Assembly (NCBI GenBank): GCA_951217055.1
Contig: OX578282.1
Location: forward strand, 43,328,329-43,392,328
DNA: 64,000 nucleotides
Reading direction: 5' to 3'
DNA from: Gerris lacustris
Taxonomy: Eukaryota; Arthropoda; Insecta; Hemiptera; Gerridae
Position 1 is the first letter of the stretch, and each line of letters opens with the position of its first letter. The translations under genes were made by a program, and so were the position numbers. Below the pieces are notes generated by a model that searched no databases, was not told the DNA's origin, and worked only from the letters and a program-made list of their open reading frames with translations. Positions 22,415 through 34,429 of this stretch are shown piece by piece.

Positions 22415-22529
22415 ATAGAAAATAGTCAAAAATAGAGTTCAGGAAACTCGTTCAAACGAAGCAAAACGTTTTACTTTCGTGGCTAATTTTATGTCTATTT
22501 CATACTATGGTGATTTACTTTGTGTAAGA

Positions 22530-23312
22530 ATTTAAAAAAATAAATCGGGTACGGGGTACCTCGGAACTTTTCCTCACTTTGGAGCCCACTAAAGTGGCCT
22601 CTCCTCCAGGAGGAAGAAGCATTGGGCGTGGTCAGTACTTGGATGGGTTTTGAACTAACTGATTTTTTATTATCATTTTTCAAAAAAAATATTTGTACAA
22701 TTTATTTTATTTATTTTTGTTCATTTATTTAATTATTTGAATTTCGGCGGTACAGATGCAAACAAACTTGAGTATCGCACTAATTAATAATTATGTTCGC
22801 TTATATTTGATAATACTATTTTTTAAACTAATTAAGGAATTTCATAGTTGTTTTTTTTATATTTGTTCCTTATTTTTTACCGATTCCAACGATATGCTAT
22901 ATGTATATCAAAAACGTATTTTTAGTTTCGGTATTATTAACCGTCAAAGTTTCAAAATTCAAACATTGATAACATCAAAATGGCGGCCAATATATATAAA
23001 AATTAAATTTGGTGGATTTGTTTGTCATATAAAGAGAGGTACATTCGTGCTAAATTTCAACTCGATCGGACGGACCACTTTAGATATTTTACGTTTTTTT
23101 AAGTTTTTGCTGACTCAGCAAACTGGGTTCAAAATGGTGGAAAATTTTAATTTTCTGTGTGGCACAACTAGAAGTAAGGACTGATTTTTCTGCTAAGTTT
23201 TAACTATCTAGGTCAAATACCCTGGGCACTGATAACACACATACAGACGTCATGCTGTTGAAATCTCGAAAAATAAATTTGGGTGATACATAACTTTTCC
23301 TACCATAGGTGA
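22530..23312 (+). mobile_element. Repeat with 5S rRNA-derived segment, copy 1
   Basis: It has a head with GGGGTACCTCGGAACTTTTC, a 5S-like stretch (GCATTGGGCGTGGTCAGTAC-TTGGATGGG, about 22618-22648), a body with TCAAAATGGCGGCCAATAT, and a tail TTTTCCTACCATAGGTGAGG-AAAAGT. The copy at 26190-26712 is inverted. The 142-codon frame at 22756 lies inside this repeat and is not conserved in the other copy. Confidence 0.65.
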
Positions 23313-23706
23313 GGAAAAGTAATAAATTAACTGACTCGTTCTAACATAGAACGGGATTTATTTTTTTTTTTTTTTAAATTTAAAAGTATTCCGTAGCCGA
23401 GTAGTAAAGAGTAAAGAGCCGTACCGAGTGACAGACAGAGAGACACAGGAGCGAAACTATAAAAGTGTTTCTTTTTTGGTTTTACCAACGAAACCCCTAA
23501 AAAGAAATTAACTAAGAAAAATAGCTCATAACTCTTCAATATCACACGACCATTTGAATACAAAACCGGTTCGTAATAAACATTCGACGGTACTAATTTA
23601 CTTGGTTATCCGTCCATAGGTATAAGTAACCAATCAAATGAGGTGTCATGTGGCAAAAATTTAAATTAAATTTGGTTACCCTCCCTATATTTGTAATTAA
23701 ATTTTT

Positions 23707-24435
<729 letters not shown>

Positions 24436-24814
24436 GGTTTAATCGAATACTGAAGAAGTATTACAACGATTCCATATTTGCGCAACTGCTTTTCAGTTGA
24501 CAACTCGATACCTAGTTTGAAGGTTAGAGAACTAGTTCTTTCACTGTCATCAGAAAAAAAAAAAATGAAATTATTTTTTTAATAATTATGTAATTATTTT
24601 TTTGTTAAAATTCTAAGCAGTATCTATAAATAATTATATTTGCGGTTTTCCTGGTTATTTTTTTTTTTTTCTTAGATTGATAAAGAAAAATCGAATTTAA
24701 TTATTTTTATTATATCGCAGTTATGTTCTTATTTAATTTTAAAATAGAGTAAACATACTTGTTTCAAATAAATATTGAAAACTGTTGGTATGGAATAATA
24801 AATATGAATTATTG

Positions 24815-25540
24815 GTAATTGGAAGAGCAATTCAAAGGTTTGTGGTTCAAATCCGGCTTGTAAAATGTATTTTTTTTTTTCTTTTTTCTGTTCCCATCTA
24901 TAATTATTCTAATTAAAATTTTTTTCTGATTTCTCTATAATATAAATTTTTAAAATCGGTCTTAGAAAACTCAAACTAACATTCTCCTTTACGAGTATAT
25001 AATTACTTGGTCAAGTATTTTCGATTTATTAGTTGTTTCGAGTTTTCGTAGTGAAATTTAATTATTGACAAACATTTTATTAAAATTTTCCATAAAAATA
25101 ATTTCTCCCCGGTGGGGAATTGAACTCGGTCTTTCACCGTCCACGTTTAAGCTATAGTCTCTGGAACTCGATATTTCCTTGGAAATCGACTTACAAGGTT
25201 TGATTAGTATAATGGACTAGATTTTAAAATTTTTTCATAAAATCGTAAGAACCGTTTTCGATAAATATTTTTTTCTCAGAGGTTTGGGGGTAAAACCTCT
25301 AAATTTATATCTTTTTTTTTATTTCACCTTGGGATATGATTTTTCTATACATGCAACATAATGTATGAGTAAAGGCTCCAAGCGTCTGCATAGACTTCAT
25401 ACGACAGCAACCTTAAGACCGACATTTTTTAAAAATCACTTTTTTGAATCTAGGGGACCTTGAAACGTGTAAATCCATTAACATCTTAAAATCGAATTTT
25501 CGCGCTCTTTATATAATATACTACTCATATGATAAAGTAA
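24815..25540. repeat. Repeat family F with tRNA-like segments
   Basis: GGTTCAAATCCGGCT (24845) is a B-box-like piece on +. On -, GACCGAGTTCAATTCCCCAC-CGGGGAG (25103-25130) is another. The flanking text (TTTCCTTGGAAATCGACTTA, ACGTGTAAATCCATTA, AAATCGAATTTTCGCGCTC) recurs near 47505-47890, 50935-51050, 60690-60935 and 13810-13850. Confidence 0.4.
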
Positions 25541-26001
25541 AAACCATTATTCAATTTATTTTAATGGAATCCATATTTTAATCAATGTAACTAATAGAAT
25601 GAATTAAATCATTTTGTCTAAAAATAGGCTAACAAAGTGTTTTCTAGAGCTTAGTTTAAAATTCAACGAATATATATTATATCTATATATTATGTTAGGT
25701 CTAATCCCGTGAGAGGTATTAATGATAATCGGAATATCCAATATTCGTCACAATTAATACTTGCAAGATCTTAGGATTAGCTAGAATCTAATGTAAGTAT
25801 TTTCTTAATTAGTTAATTTTAATAAACTTCAATACTCTAGTCAATTAATGACCTAGAGTACTGCAGTTAATTACTTTTTTGTCGATATTCTACATATATT
25901 AATTAATATGGAATACTTATCCATGTATTGATTAACCTACATTCTATGTCTATATAGAAGGCTAGTTTTAATTATAAGGTATTGTGAAATTATTTATTAC
26001 C

Positions 26002-26095
26002 TTATTTAATTTATTTATTTATTTTTACTTGTCTGTTTCAGGTAAGCTGAACATTTATTAATTTTTTCATTCACCGAGGATAATTGTAAGTTAAC
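26002..26095 (+). promoter_or_regulatory. Splice-site-like motif: acceptor abutting donor, copy 1
   Basis: A T-rich tract ends TGTCTGTTTCAG|GTAAGC at 26041/26042, with a second donor-like GTAAGT at 26086. The layout is repeated at 61141. It fits a recursive splice site or a 44-nt microexon on +; no + strand gene is recognised. Confidence 0.3.
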
Positions 26096-26189
26096 CTTTT
26101 CTGTATTAATATCATATTTACTCTTAATGTATTCTCTTCAATGTATTTTATTTAACGCGTTCATCATCTTGGTTCATGTTTTATTTTTA

Positions 26190-26712
26190 CTTTTCCTCAC
26201 TACCTGTAGTAGGAAAAGTATTGTTTTCATGACAAACAAGCCCACCACATTTCATTTTGATATTGGCCGCCATTTTGAAGGTATCAATTTTTGAATGTTT
26301 AAACTTTGACGGTTAATAATACCGAAAATATAAATAGGTTTTTGACTTATAGCATATCGTTGGAACCGGAAAAAATTAAGGAACAAGTATAAAAAATCCC
26401 GATGAAATTGTATTAATTAGTTAAAAAGTTATAAGCAAATATAATTATTTATTAGTGCGATAATTTTGATGTCGTCAATGTTTGTTTACATCTGTCAAAA
26501 TACCGCCAAACTTCGAATAATTAAATAAAATATAGGTGGTAAAAATACGTTGTTTTTTTTTAAGAATGATAATGAATCAGTTAGTTCAGAATGGTCACCC
26601 ATCCAAGTACTGACCACGTCCAACGCTGCTTACTCCTGCTGCGACGCAGCAGGAGAGGCCACTTTAGTGGCTTCTTAAGTGAGGAAAAGTTTCGAGGTAC
26701 CCCGTATCCGTT
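26190..26712 (-). mobile_element. Repeat with 5S rRNA-derived segment, copy 2
   Basis: On the minus strand it has the same head (TTTCCTCACTTAAGAAGCCA), a CTGCGTCGCAGCAG hairpin, then GTAAGCAGCGTTGGACGTGG-TCAGTACTTGGATGGGTGAC (26593-26632), a close match to the 3' half of 5S rRNA, and the same body and tail (TTTTCCTACTACAGGTAGTG-AGG). Confidence 0.65.
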
Positions 26713-26929
26713 TTTTTGTATGTATTTTGATCCTTCGTTCTATATTCAAGTTGGCGATAACCATGATTAATAAAATTATACATAATATGTACATAAACAC
26801 CTCTTCTCGATGTGATCATTAGTGTGAAAAAGTTCTCACCTCTCTGGCATTAATACCCACTACAACACATACAATTCTAAACACCTCTTATCGATGTGAT
26901 CATCAGTGTGAAACAGTTCTCACCTCTCT

Positions 26930-27005
26930 GGGATTCGAAGTCACTAGATTTGTCAGTGTTTTAGGTGAGTTGCTAGCACGCCAATCACTAAGCTACGCCC
27001 GTCCC
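26930..27005 (-). repeat. tRNA-derived SINE-like segment
   Basis: The minus strand reads GGGCGTAGCTTAGTGATTGG…CTTCGAATCCCAG, with A-box and B-box-like parts in order. The 26820-26940 sequence contains a doubled 'CACCTCTTCTCGATGTGATC' block. It is too diverged for a functional tRNA. Confidence 0.4.
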
Positions 27006-27079
27006 CTTTATTTTAGTTTATAATTTTCTTAACATAATAAGTCATAGAAAATAAAATAAAATTTAATTGCTTAAAATAG

Positions 27080-27440
27080 CTTTTAAAAGCAATTCAAAGA
27101 GGTCATTTAATGGTTCATTTAATGAAGGTTTTTAATGGAGCAGGTTTTACAGACTGTCTGTTTTGCATAAAGTACATTGTATATTTACAATGACCAATCG
27201 GAATGTTGTATGGAGAGGAATTAGACAGTAGAAATTGGATTAAAGCAATACTGTTCAAAGATTTGCTTGAACATGATTGAATCTCAGACTTCAAATAATT
27301 AATGCCTTCGGGCATTTGGTAGAAACTGCTTGTCGGGCTAGATTATCTTGACGGTTGGCTTCCAATGGAACATGCTCAGGGGATTGCAGGTTGTTTAAAT
27401 GAGATGACAAAGTCAACTAGTCTTGTCTCAACCAGCGTCT
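27080..27440 (-). pseudogene. Decayed LINE fragment (RNase H-like end)
   Basis: From 27401 down, one minus frame reads SPEHVPLEANRQDNLARQAV, similar to the 'HVGI.GNE.AD.LAR.A' end of the RNase H domain in Jockey/RTE-type non-LTR retrotransposons. Further on, after several stops and a frame change, QCTLCKTDSL*NLLH recalls the C..C…H..L motif that follows it. Only a remnant with stops. Confidence 0.35.
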
Positions 27441-27825
27441 TATACATAATATCTATTTTTATAACTAGGCCGACACTTAAAGATTAGGAAAGAAATAGGT
27501 ATCAAATGGGTAGTGTAAAAATAAATTGTATTCAACATAAATTGGCCAAATAGTGCTTTTAGCGCACACACAGAAAGTTCGTAGGCAAATAACAAATAGG
27601 ACGAACTCGGTAACCAGCATAATCGACCAAGCCATATCAAATGGCTGCCATTTAAAAGTTTTTTTTGTGATAATTTTGAACCATTTATTATTAATAGTGG
27701 TGTAATTATTATTAAATTGAAACAAACGCCTCTACGTGCATTTTTATTTTCCTAACTCGATAAAATTAACGCAGAAAGGGTTCTCGTTTTTTTCCTGTGA
27801 ACCCTAAAAACCTAAATCCAAGAAA
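27440..27825 (+). repeat. Dispersed repeat family G, copy 2
   Basis: Shares AATTGGCCAAATAGTGCTTT, TTCGTAGGCAAATAACAAAT, GGCTGCCATTTAAAAGTTTT and a 'GTGAACCCTAAAAA' tail with 16195-16965. Confidence 0.5.
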
Positions 27826-28059
27826 TTACTCTTATAGAAAACAAATCTTACAAGTTATATACATACATATTTCACCATTATAATAATCATTCTTTATTCT
27901 ACTTTTAAAAATGAAGAAAGCAATTTTTTTTCTTTCTTACTTTTTTTGTGTACGTTGATGTTGAAGTTGCTATTCGCGCAGAAGTAAACCAGCATGGTTT
28001 TCTCGAAGGTAATCCTTTCTCATTAACAGAAGACAAGATTTCTAACTCCCTCTGAATGC

Positions 28060-28260
28060 AAGGTTCTGTACGTGCGCACGCGCCCTTCTAACGCAGGGAT
28101 CGTGACAGTGTGGGCGCCCTGTGGGCACCCTTCCCCGGACACCCTCCGGGAACCCCCCTTTTGCGCTCCCGACGTGCATTCAGTCTACTTCTCGCGTTCA
28201 CTGTGATCGGACAGGCTAAATATATTCACGGCATCCCCCCTCCCCGCTCTTTACATACGT
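28060..28260. other. GC-rich island
   Basis: About 200 bp that is markedly richer in G/C and CpG than anything around it (CGTGCGCACGCGCCC, GGGCGCCCTGTGGGC, CCCCGGACACCCTCCGGG). Just upstream on + is CAGCATGGTTTTCTCGAAGG-TAATC, an ATG followed four codons later by a donor-like site. It could be a promoter/first exon or a foreign insert; no gene could be completed from it. Confidence 0.4.
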
Positions 28261-29830
28261 ATTTACTCAGGTCCGTATCATTGTAATGGTACATGAATCC
28301 CCATTTTGTAAAGTTATAATTCAAGAAATATATATAAATAATAAAACAAAACTTAAGATTATTTATATATTTAAAAGAAGTATAATTTAGATTAAGTAAT
28401 TCCAAAATTAGTTAATCTAATATTTTTAAGTATTAAATAGAACGTATATTTTTTTTATCATTATTTTAGACTTGTATGAACTATAGAATTCATAGAAGTA
28501 GGAGTTTGTAAAAAAATATAATTACATACTTAATAAATTATGAAATTTATTTAATTTTTGTATATTATGTAATTTTTTTTAAAAAATGTAATTGCTACTA
28601 ACTTCTTCTATTTAGACTTCTTAGAGTGTATATGTAAAATAGTAAAATATGTAATAATTAATTTAATATAAAAATTATTATTATTAGGAATGGTAAAAAT
28701 AAAAATAAAATAAACTTCATACATATTTAAAAAATAAATAAAAAATTGCAAAATATTAAATCATTTTATTAAGACTTAACCCTACTCACTACATAAAAAT
28801 ATGCTACAGTTTGGTAATAAAATAAAAAACAGTTGTTTGAGATAAGACACATTACTGATTTTGTCTGTAAAACTAATTTGTTCTTGTAAAAGGATAGAAT
28901 AAATCGGAAAATATATTTTCTATGAAGTGGCATAATTAATAATAAAATGTACATTATTATTATTTTAGTCATTATAATCATTCACATTTCAGTCAATATC
29001 TGAAAATTGAATGGTTAAAAATATTATTACCAGTCCAAAATAAGGCAAGAGAAATAGAGGCATAGCGTATGCGTTACATTATTTATCAGTTTTTTACCTT
29101 TTATTAATATAGATATATATTAGCCTTTAGTTACTAATCTATGTTATTATATAACAATGGTCTAGATGTTTTAGAAAATAATATAAAGTTGAATATTTAA
29201 TAGTATGTATAAAATATTAGAGAAAAGTGCCTATAATATTTAAGTTTTAATTAATGGTAGTGAGTAATAAAGTAAATGTAGCTAAACATTTTAAGTTTAA
29301 AGGGAATCAAATAATAACTAATAAAGCATTTTGGAGGGACAAGAAAATAGAATAAGAGTGTATTTCCTGAAAGATAAACATGAAATCTCGTGTTTCTATT
29401 CTGAGATTTTATTAATATATTTTACTTATAGTAAATAAAATTCATTGTTCAAAATTGATCAGTTTGTAATACAGATCAGTTTTGACCTCTTGTCGAATTA
29501 GTTGATCATCAGTTCAGATATGTTTACTACAAATATGAGGTGATCATTTTAGTCTTCAGTGTTTGTATAATCCACTCTTATTTGAAAATATTTTTTTTTT
29601 ATTATAATATATCCATTAGACTTATCTTAAGCGATACCTTCTTATAATCAAATCATTCATATTACATTTATAGTTGTCCTCATTTTTTTGGGTGAGTTTT
29701 TTCTTGAAGTCTCCCCCCCCCCCCCCCCAAAAAAAAACCAAAAAACCATAATAATATTTCAGTCGAAATTTAATCTTATCCCAACATACATTTTGTACTT
29801 AGGTGCATATCTTTGTTTATTAAAAATAAC
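28261..29830. other. AT-rich intergenic sequence
   Basis: No coding frame, RNA gene or bounded repeat seen. A C(17)A(8) homopolymer pair lies at about 29711-29735. Confidence 0.5.
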
Positions 29831-29834
29831 ATTT

Positions 29835-29888
29835 CGGGCAAATGTCAAACATCATGTTTGCGCAAACATGATGTTTGACATTTGCCCG
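29835..29888. repeat. 54-bp perfect palindrome
   Basis: Two 27-bp arms with no spacer, centred on GTTTGC|GCAAAC (29861/29862). The left arm starts CGGGCAAATGTCAAACATCA. A decayed partial copy (TTTGCGCAAACACCATGCTTGCGC) follows at 29894-29921. Confidence 0.95.
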
Positions 29889-30239
29889 CCATCAGGTTTG
29901 CGCAAACACCATGCTTGCGCAAAATGTTTGAAATGTGTATGAGGGCTTTAAGAATTGAGATTATAAATAAATATGATTATTACATCAAGAGATGAAAATA
30001 ATTTCTTCCACTGAAGCTTAGTGCAGCTTAGAGCGTAAAACTAGCGTTTAGTCCTTGTTATGAATAAATGCCAATAAATACGTTTGTATAAGATACGACA
30101 ATTTGTTCTTTTTTTAGAACTATAATCCTTTCCTGGTGTTTGCTTAGATTTTAGAAGAACTTTGAACATCATAGATCTAGAATCAATTTTTTAAAAATAA
30201 ATTTCTACGTAAATTGGATTTTGTATGACTCTATTACCT

Positions 30240-30315
30240 TTTATTTTTTAAGAGGTCATAGGATTTGTACCCGCATCCCATCGATCGATAGTAAGACCGC
30301 TAACTATTTACACAC
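30240..30315 (-). repeat. tRNA-like SINE remnant
   Basis: The minus strand has CAGCTGAGTGTGTAAATAG…GCGGGTACAAATCCTATG, loosely A-box and B-box-like. Confidence 0.3.
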
Positions 30316-31650
30316 TCAGCTGTTAATACATGATAGATTAATAAGTATATTATAATCGTATTAGTTGAGGTTTTTTGTCATATTTAGTGTTAATTATTGA
30401 AAAGTTTATCACAGGTTTTGGATTATCACCATTATTATGAAAGTATTGCCAAGCTATGTACAAATGTTTAACTTTATAACTTATTTCCATGTTGCTTTAG
30501 AAAGCCGGACGAACGATGTATTTATTAGATGGAGGATATATTGACTAAATTATTATAGTTACTAATTTAATAAGAACCATGAATAAATATTAAATATTAA
30601 AGAGAATAAGTACACGGATTTATTTTAACACTGAAAGTAATAAATCAAAACAATTAAAAGCAGTATTAACAACTTAATGCCTTCCCAAAGCTATTCATTC
30701 TTTAAAGGGATTTATCGATTTCGCCTCGGGCTGTGATCCTACTGAATATGTATTATGTATACGAAATTTAATATAAATTAATTCTCCCCTCTGACTGTAC
30801 AGAAATTTTCCTAAAAGTAAATATTTTTAGAATCATTGCACCTTTCAACATGTAAAAATACTTTTTTATAATAAGTACTGCGACCTTGAGAAAGGAAATC
30901 AGTAAAAAAAAGTTAAATATAATTTTTAATTTACACTGACTGATTATTATTATTATTATTATTATTTTAATAGAGATTTTAGTTAACAGTTAGGCAGCTA
31001 ATTCTTTGCTAAACTATGTGTATGTTTTTGAATGAATAAAACCCACACCCTGTGTGTTGAAGCAAGAAAATATTTTGTTTTAATTCGCCAAGTTTTTCTA
31101 TTAACTTGGAGCGTACGCTTCCGCGGGTAGACTTGTAATAAACAGCTTGGTTTTTCCGGAATAATTTTTTCGAAAAGTACTTCACTTTGTGACGCGGATT
31201 TCACTGGAAAACAAAGCTGTTTAATTTTTTCTATTGACTAATTACTATGAACTTTTGTATAATTGTTCCAGTTTAATTAATTCACTATCCTAGTTTTAGT
31301 GAGAATATTTCAATTTACCTGAGTTTTTAAATTTTCCTTTTGCAATTTTTTTTTTTTAAATTACTATTTTCTCTACAGTTAATTTATAATTGTTTGATGA
31401 TAATTAAATGTAATGAAAAAGAATTGAATTTTATATAGATCATTTCTAGATAAATTAAATATTTAAAATAAAATGAAGAAATGTTTAATAGCTCCATTTT
31501 TCGATATTGCAAAGTTTTGTTTACAAATTGATTTAGTTTCGATAGTAAAAACTGTGGGGACTTCTACATTTAAATTTCGTCGCTTACAATGCTAAATTTT
31601 ATAAATCTCTAAAATATTATAATTATTATTTGTCAAAATACTATAAAATG
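30316..31650. other. AT-rich intergenic sequence
   Basis: No feature recognised on either strand apart from a short (ATT)n at about 30945-30968. Confidence 0.5.
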
Positions 31651-31654
31651 TTTT

Positions 31655-32340
31655 TTTACTTTTCCTTACCTAAAGGAAAAGTATTGCCCCCCCCCCCAAA
31701 AAAAAAAAATTAAAAGAAGATTTCAACGTAATTATCCGTTTTGGGTGTTTTTATGATGGTTTGAGTGGATGTCTGTCTGTCTGTCGGTCTGTGTCACACA
31801 TAACTCACACTTTTTATGCTACAGAGTTAAACTTGGTACAAAAAATCAGTTCTTACATGTAGTTGGGCTGCCCTGAAAATCATAAATTGGTGACTTCATT
31901 AACCCATTTTGCTGACTCGGCAAAAAATTCGTCAAATATCAGAAAATGAAATCACAAAAATAAGTCCTGAATCATAAAATTTGTGATTATTTAAATATTT
32001 GTCATAAAACCATTTTGCTTAGAGGTGGTTAGAAGTGGTTAAAAAGATCGGAACATTTTCGATTCGCTGAAATTTGTAGCAATTATACCTCTGTATAAGA
32101 CAAACATTTCCCCTCAAATAATTTTTGATATCCTTCGCCGTTTAGAAATATCGACTTTTGAACTTGGTAAAAATGTAACGATAAATAATGTCGGAACTAT
32201 TTCGCCTATTGAGCTGATATTTGTACCAATTATACTTTTCTATGAGAAAAATAAGTCCGCCATTGTGGAATTATTTGGTAAGGAACAGTTCCAAGACTCC
32301 TCCTCGTCCGATTTATTTTTACTTTTCCTAATTATTGAGT
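31655..32340 (-). repeat. Repeat with 'AGGAAAAGT' hairpin end
   Basis: It starts ACTTTTCCTTACCTAAAGGA-AAAGTATT, a short hairpin. It continues with GGTACAAAAAATCAGTTCTT-ACATGTAG and TTTTGCTGACTCGGCAAA and ends near TTTTTACTTTTCCTAA. Similar starts are at 26196 and 56318, and related tails at 23298 and 62290. Confidence 0.5.
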
Positions 32341-32525
32341 TATTAAACAACCTGTGTATTTAATTCAAGAGTGAACTATTTATCTTAGTTATTATTGTCC
32401 AGATAAAAGTACAACTTAAACTGTTTTTTCATCAGAGCAACATGTACAACTCTGAAGACGCTTCTAGCACAAGAAAAAAAAAAATATATATATTTATATT
32501 ATTTTAGATTGATTATGTTATATTA

Positions 32526-34420
32526 CACAGGGTCACCCGCGATAAAATGTCAACGAAACTGGTGGATTCTACGGGTTAAACGCAACAAAAAAATGTTGAG
32601 TGAGTGGATGCCCATTTCTCAATAGTTCTCGAGATAAATCGATTTATTTCTTTTTTCAGAGTGGTTCACGAAAGTTTCCAAAAACTGCATTATATCTCAA
32701 AAAATAAATGAGATAGAGGGATAAAGGGATAAGGGACAATTTTAAAGAGCATTAAAAAAAACCTTTTAAAATCACTCAATGATTTTCAAAGTTTTAGCTG
32801 CTAAGCATAATTTAAGTCCTGTTACATTTAAAAATATTGATTTTTTATAATTCGACCATGAAATTCGAGCTTTCTACTCTTAATTGAGGGATCTTAGATG
32901 TGTAGCGAATTCCGGAAAAACTTATGCTTTTCATAAGGGTTTGAATGGTATAATTAAAGTTTAAGATCAACGGACTAGTTTTTGAATTATGGTGAATTTA
33001 ATGTTACCAGGCGTGAAATTATTCGGACAGGATCTCAACCGCAATTCTTGCACAAATGCTAGTATAGTATCCCTGAACGAAACCACAACACTTAAGTCTC
33101 ATAGGAAATTTGACGCTAAAAAAAAAAGTTCCTACAAAAATGGATCCGGAAAGGCTTCTTTTACGAGATATTCGCAAAAAACTCCAATTTTTGGATGTTT
33201 ATCCTTTAAATTCTCAAGTACTACCTTTCTAACCATAAATCACCTTGAAGCAAATCTTGTAGAGAATCGAATAAAAAATTCTAGACCTCTACATCAAAAT
33301 CCTTTAGGAATTAGAGCGTGTATGGAGATCGTCTTAATGGATTGATTAATAAAGTAAAAGGGACGTAGAACTTTGAAATTGAGCTGAAAATCAGGGGTTT
33401 GTTGTACAGAGCTTCTTTACAAGTTTCCTTTTTTTATGGTAAAAAGCGTAGTATTTGAGAATTTTATGGATAAACGTCCGAAAATTGTGTTAGCGAATTT
33501 TCAAAGAAAATTACGCTATTGCAATGGCTTCAAAATTTTTGTAATGCGAATTTTTGAAAAATTTTCCATGGAAATTCGTTTTAGACCATTCTGAATCGAT
33601 TCCTAAAATTTAACACTTTTTTTTTTATGTATGTATGTATATATGTATGTATATATGTATGTATATATGTGTCACTCCAGACGATATCTCCCCTTAGGAT
33701 GCACTTAAAAATTTCAAACACATTTTAAAATGTCAATAATATCAAATGAAAGGATGAGTTCGTTGGCCAGAATTTTCAGAGTCCATTTAGGGGTCAAATT
33801 TTGACCATTTAGGGTCAAAAAACGTGTTTTTTCCATTTTACCCCCCTTTTATGTGAAAATATGATAAAAGTGTACATAACAACAATTACTGTACTCTTAA
33901 AGAGCTTTCTAACGACATGCATCTTGAAGGGTAAATACGATTTTGACTTTTGTACCTCGTACCCCTGTGTACCAAATTTTTTTTTCACTCATGCAAAGTC
34001 TAATCCAAAATTTTCCTATATTATAATAATCCGCAGATTTCTTTGAAAATTCGCTCATTAAGTCATGGTGCATGACTGGACTTTTTTTTTTAATGTTTCT
34101 TGTGGATATCTCGTAAACGTAAACGAAGCCTTTCTGGATCCATTTTTATAGGAACTTTTTTGTTCAGTGTCAAATTTCCTATAAGGAAACCTAAGTTTTA
34201 TGGTTTCTTTCAGGGACATTATTTTGTCATTTGTACAAGAATTCATTTATTTTTTGAGATATTCTGCATTTTTTGGAAATTTTCGAGAACCACTCTGAAA
34301 AAAGAAATAAATAGATATCTCGAGAACTATTAAGAAATATGCTTACTCGACATTTTTTGCTTCGTTTAACCCGTAGAATCCACCAGTTTCGTTATAACTT
34401 TTTATCGTGGGTCACCCTGT
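32526..34420. mobile_element. TIR/foldback element containing a nested DINE-like copy
   Basis: (C)ACAGGGTCACCCGCGATAAA at the left is inverted at the right end (TTTATCGTGGGTCACCCTGT). The TIRs run about 150 bp, through GAAACTGGTGGATTCTACGG and TTCTCGAGAT. A further inverted pair (33050-33190 vs 34095-34250) extends the arms. ATATTA flanks both ends (32520-32525 and 34421-34426), a likely target duplication. DINE-like copy 3 sits in the middle, so it inserted later. Confidence 0.75.
33489..34080 (+). mobile_element. DINE-like element copy 3 (nested)
   Basis: From TTAGCGAATTTTCAAAGAAA to the GTCATGGTGCATGAC hairpin, about 90% like copy 1 by eye, with a much shorter TGTATGTATATA array. Confidence 0.65.
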
Positions 34421-34429
34421 ATATTAATT

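Noticed and set aside
22756..23184. 142-codon ORF
   Set aside because: Falls entirely within the 5S-headed repeat; the second copy at 26190-26712 does not keep the frame.
32989..33345. 118-codon ORF
   Set aside because: Lies in the inverted arms of the foldback element; the mirror copy at 34058-34246 gives a different truncated frame and no domain is seen.
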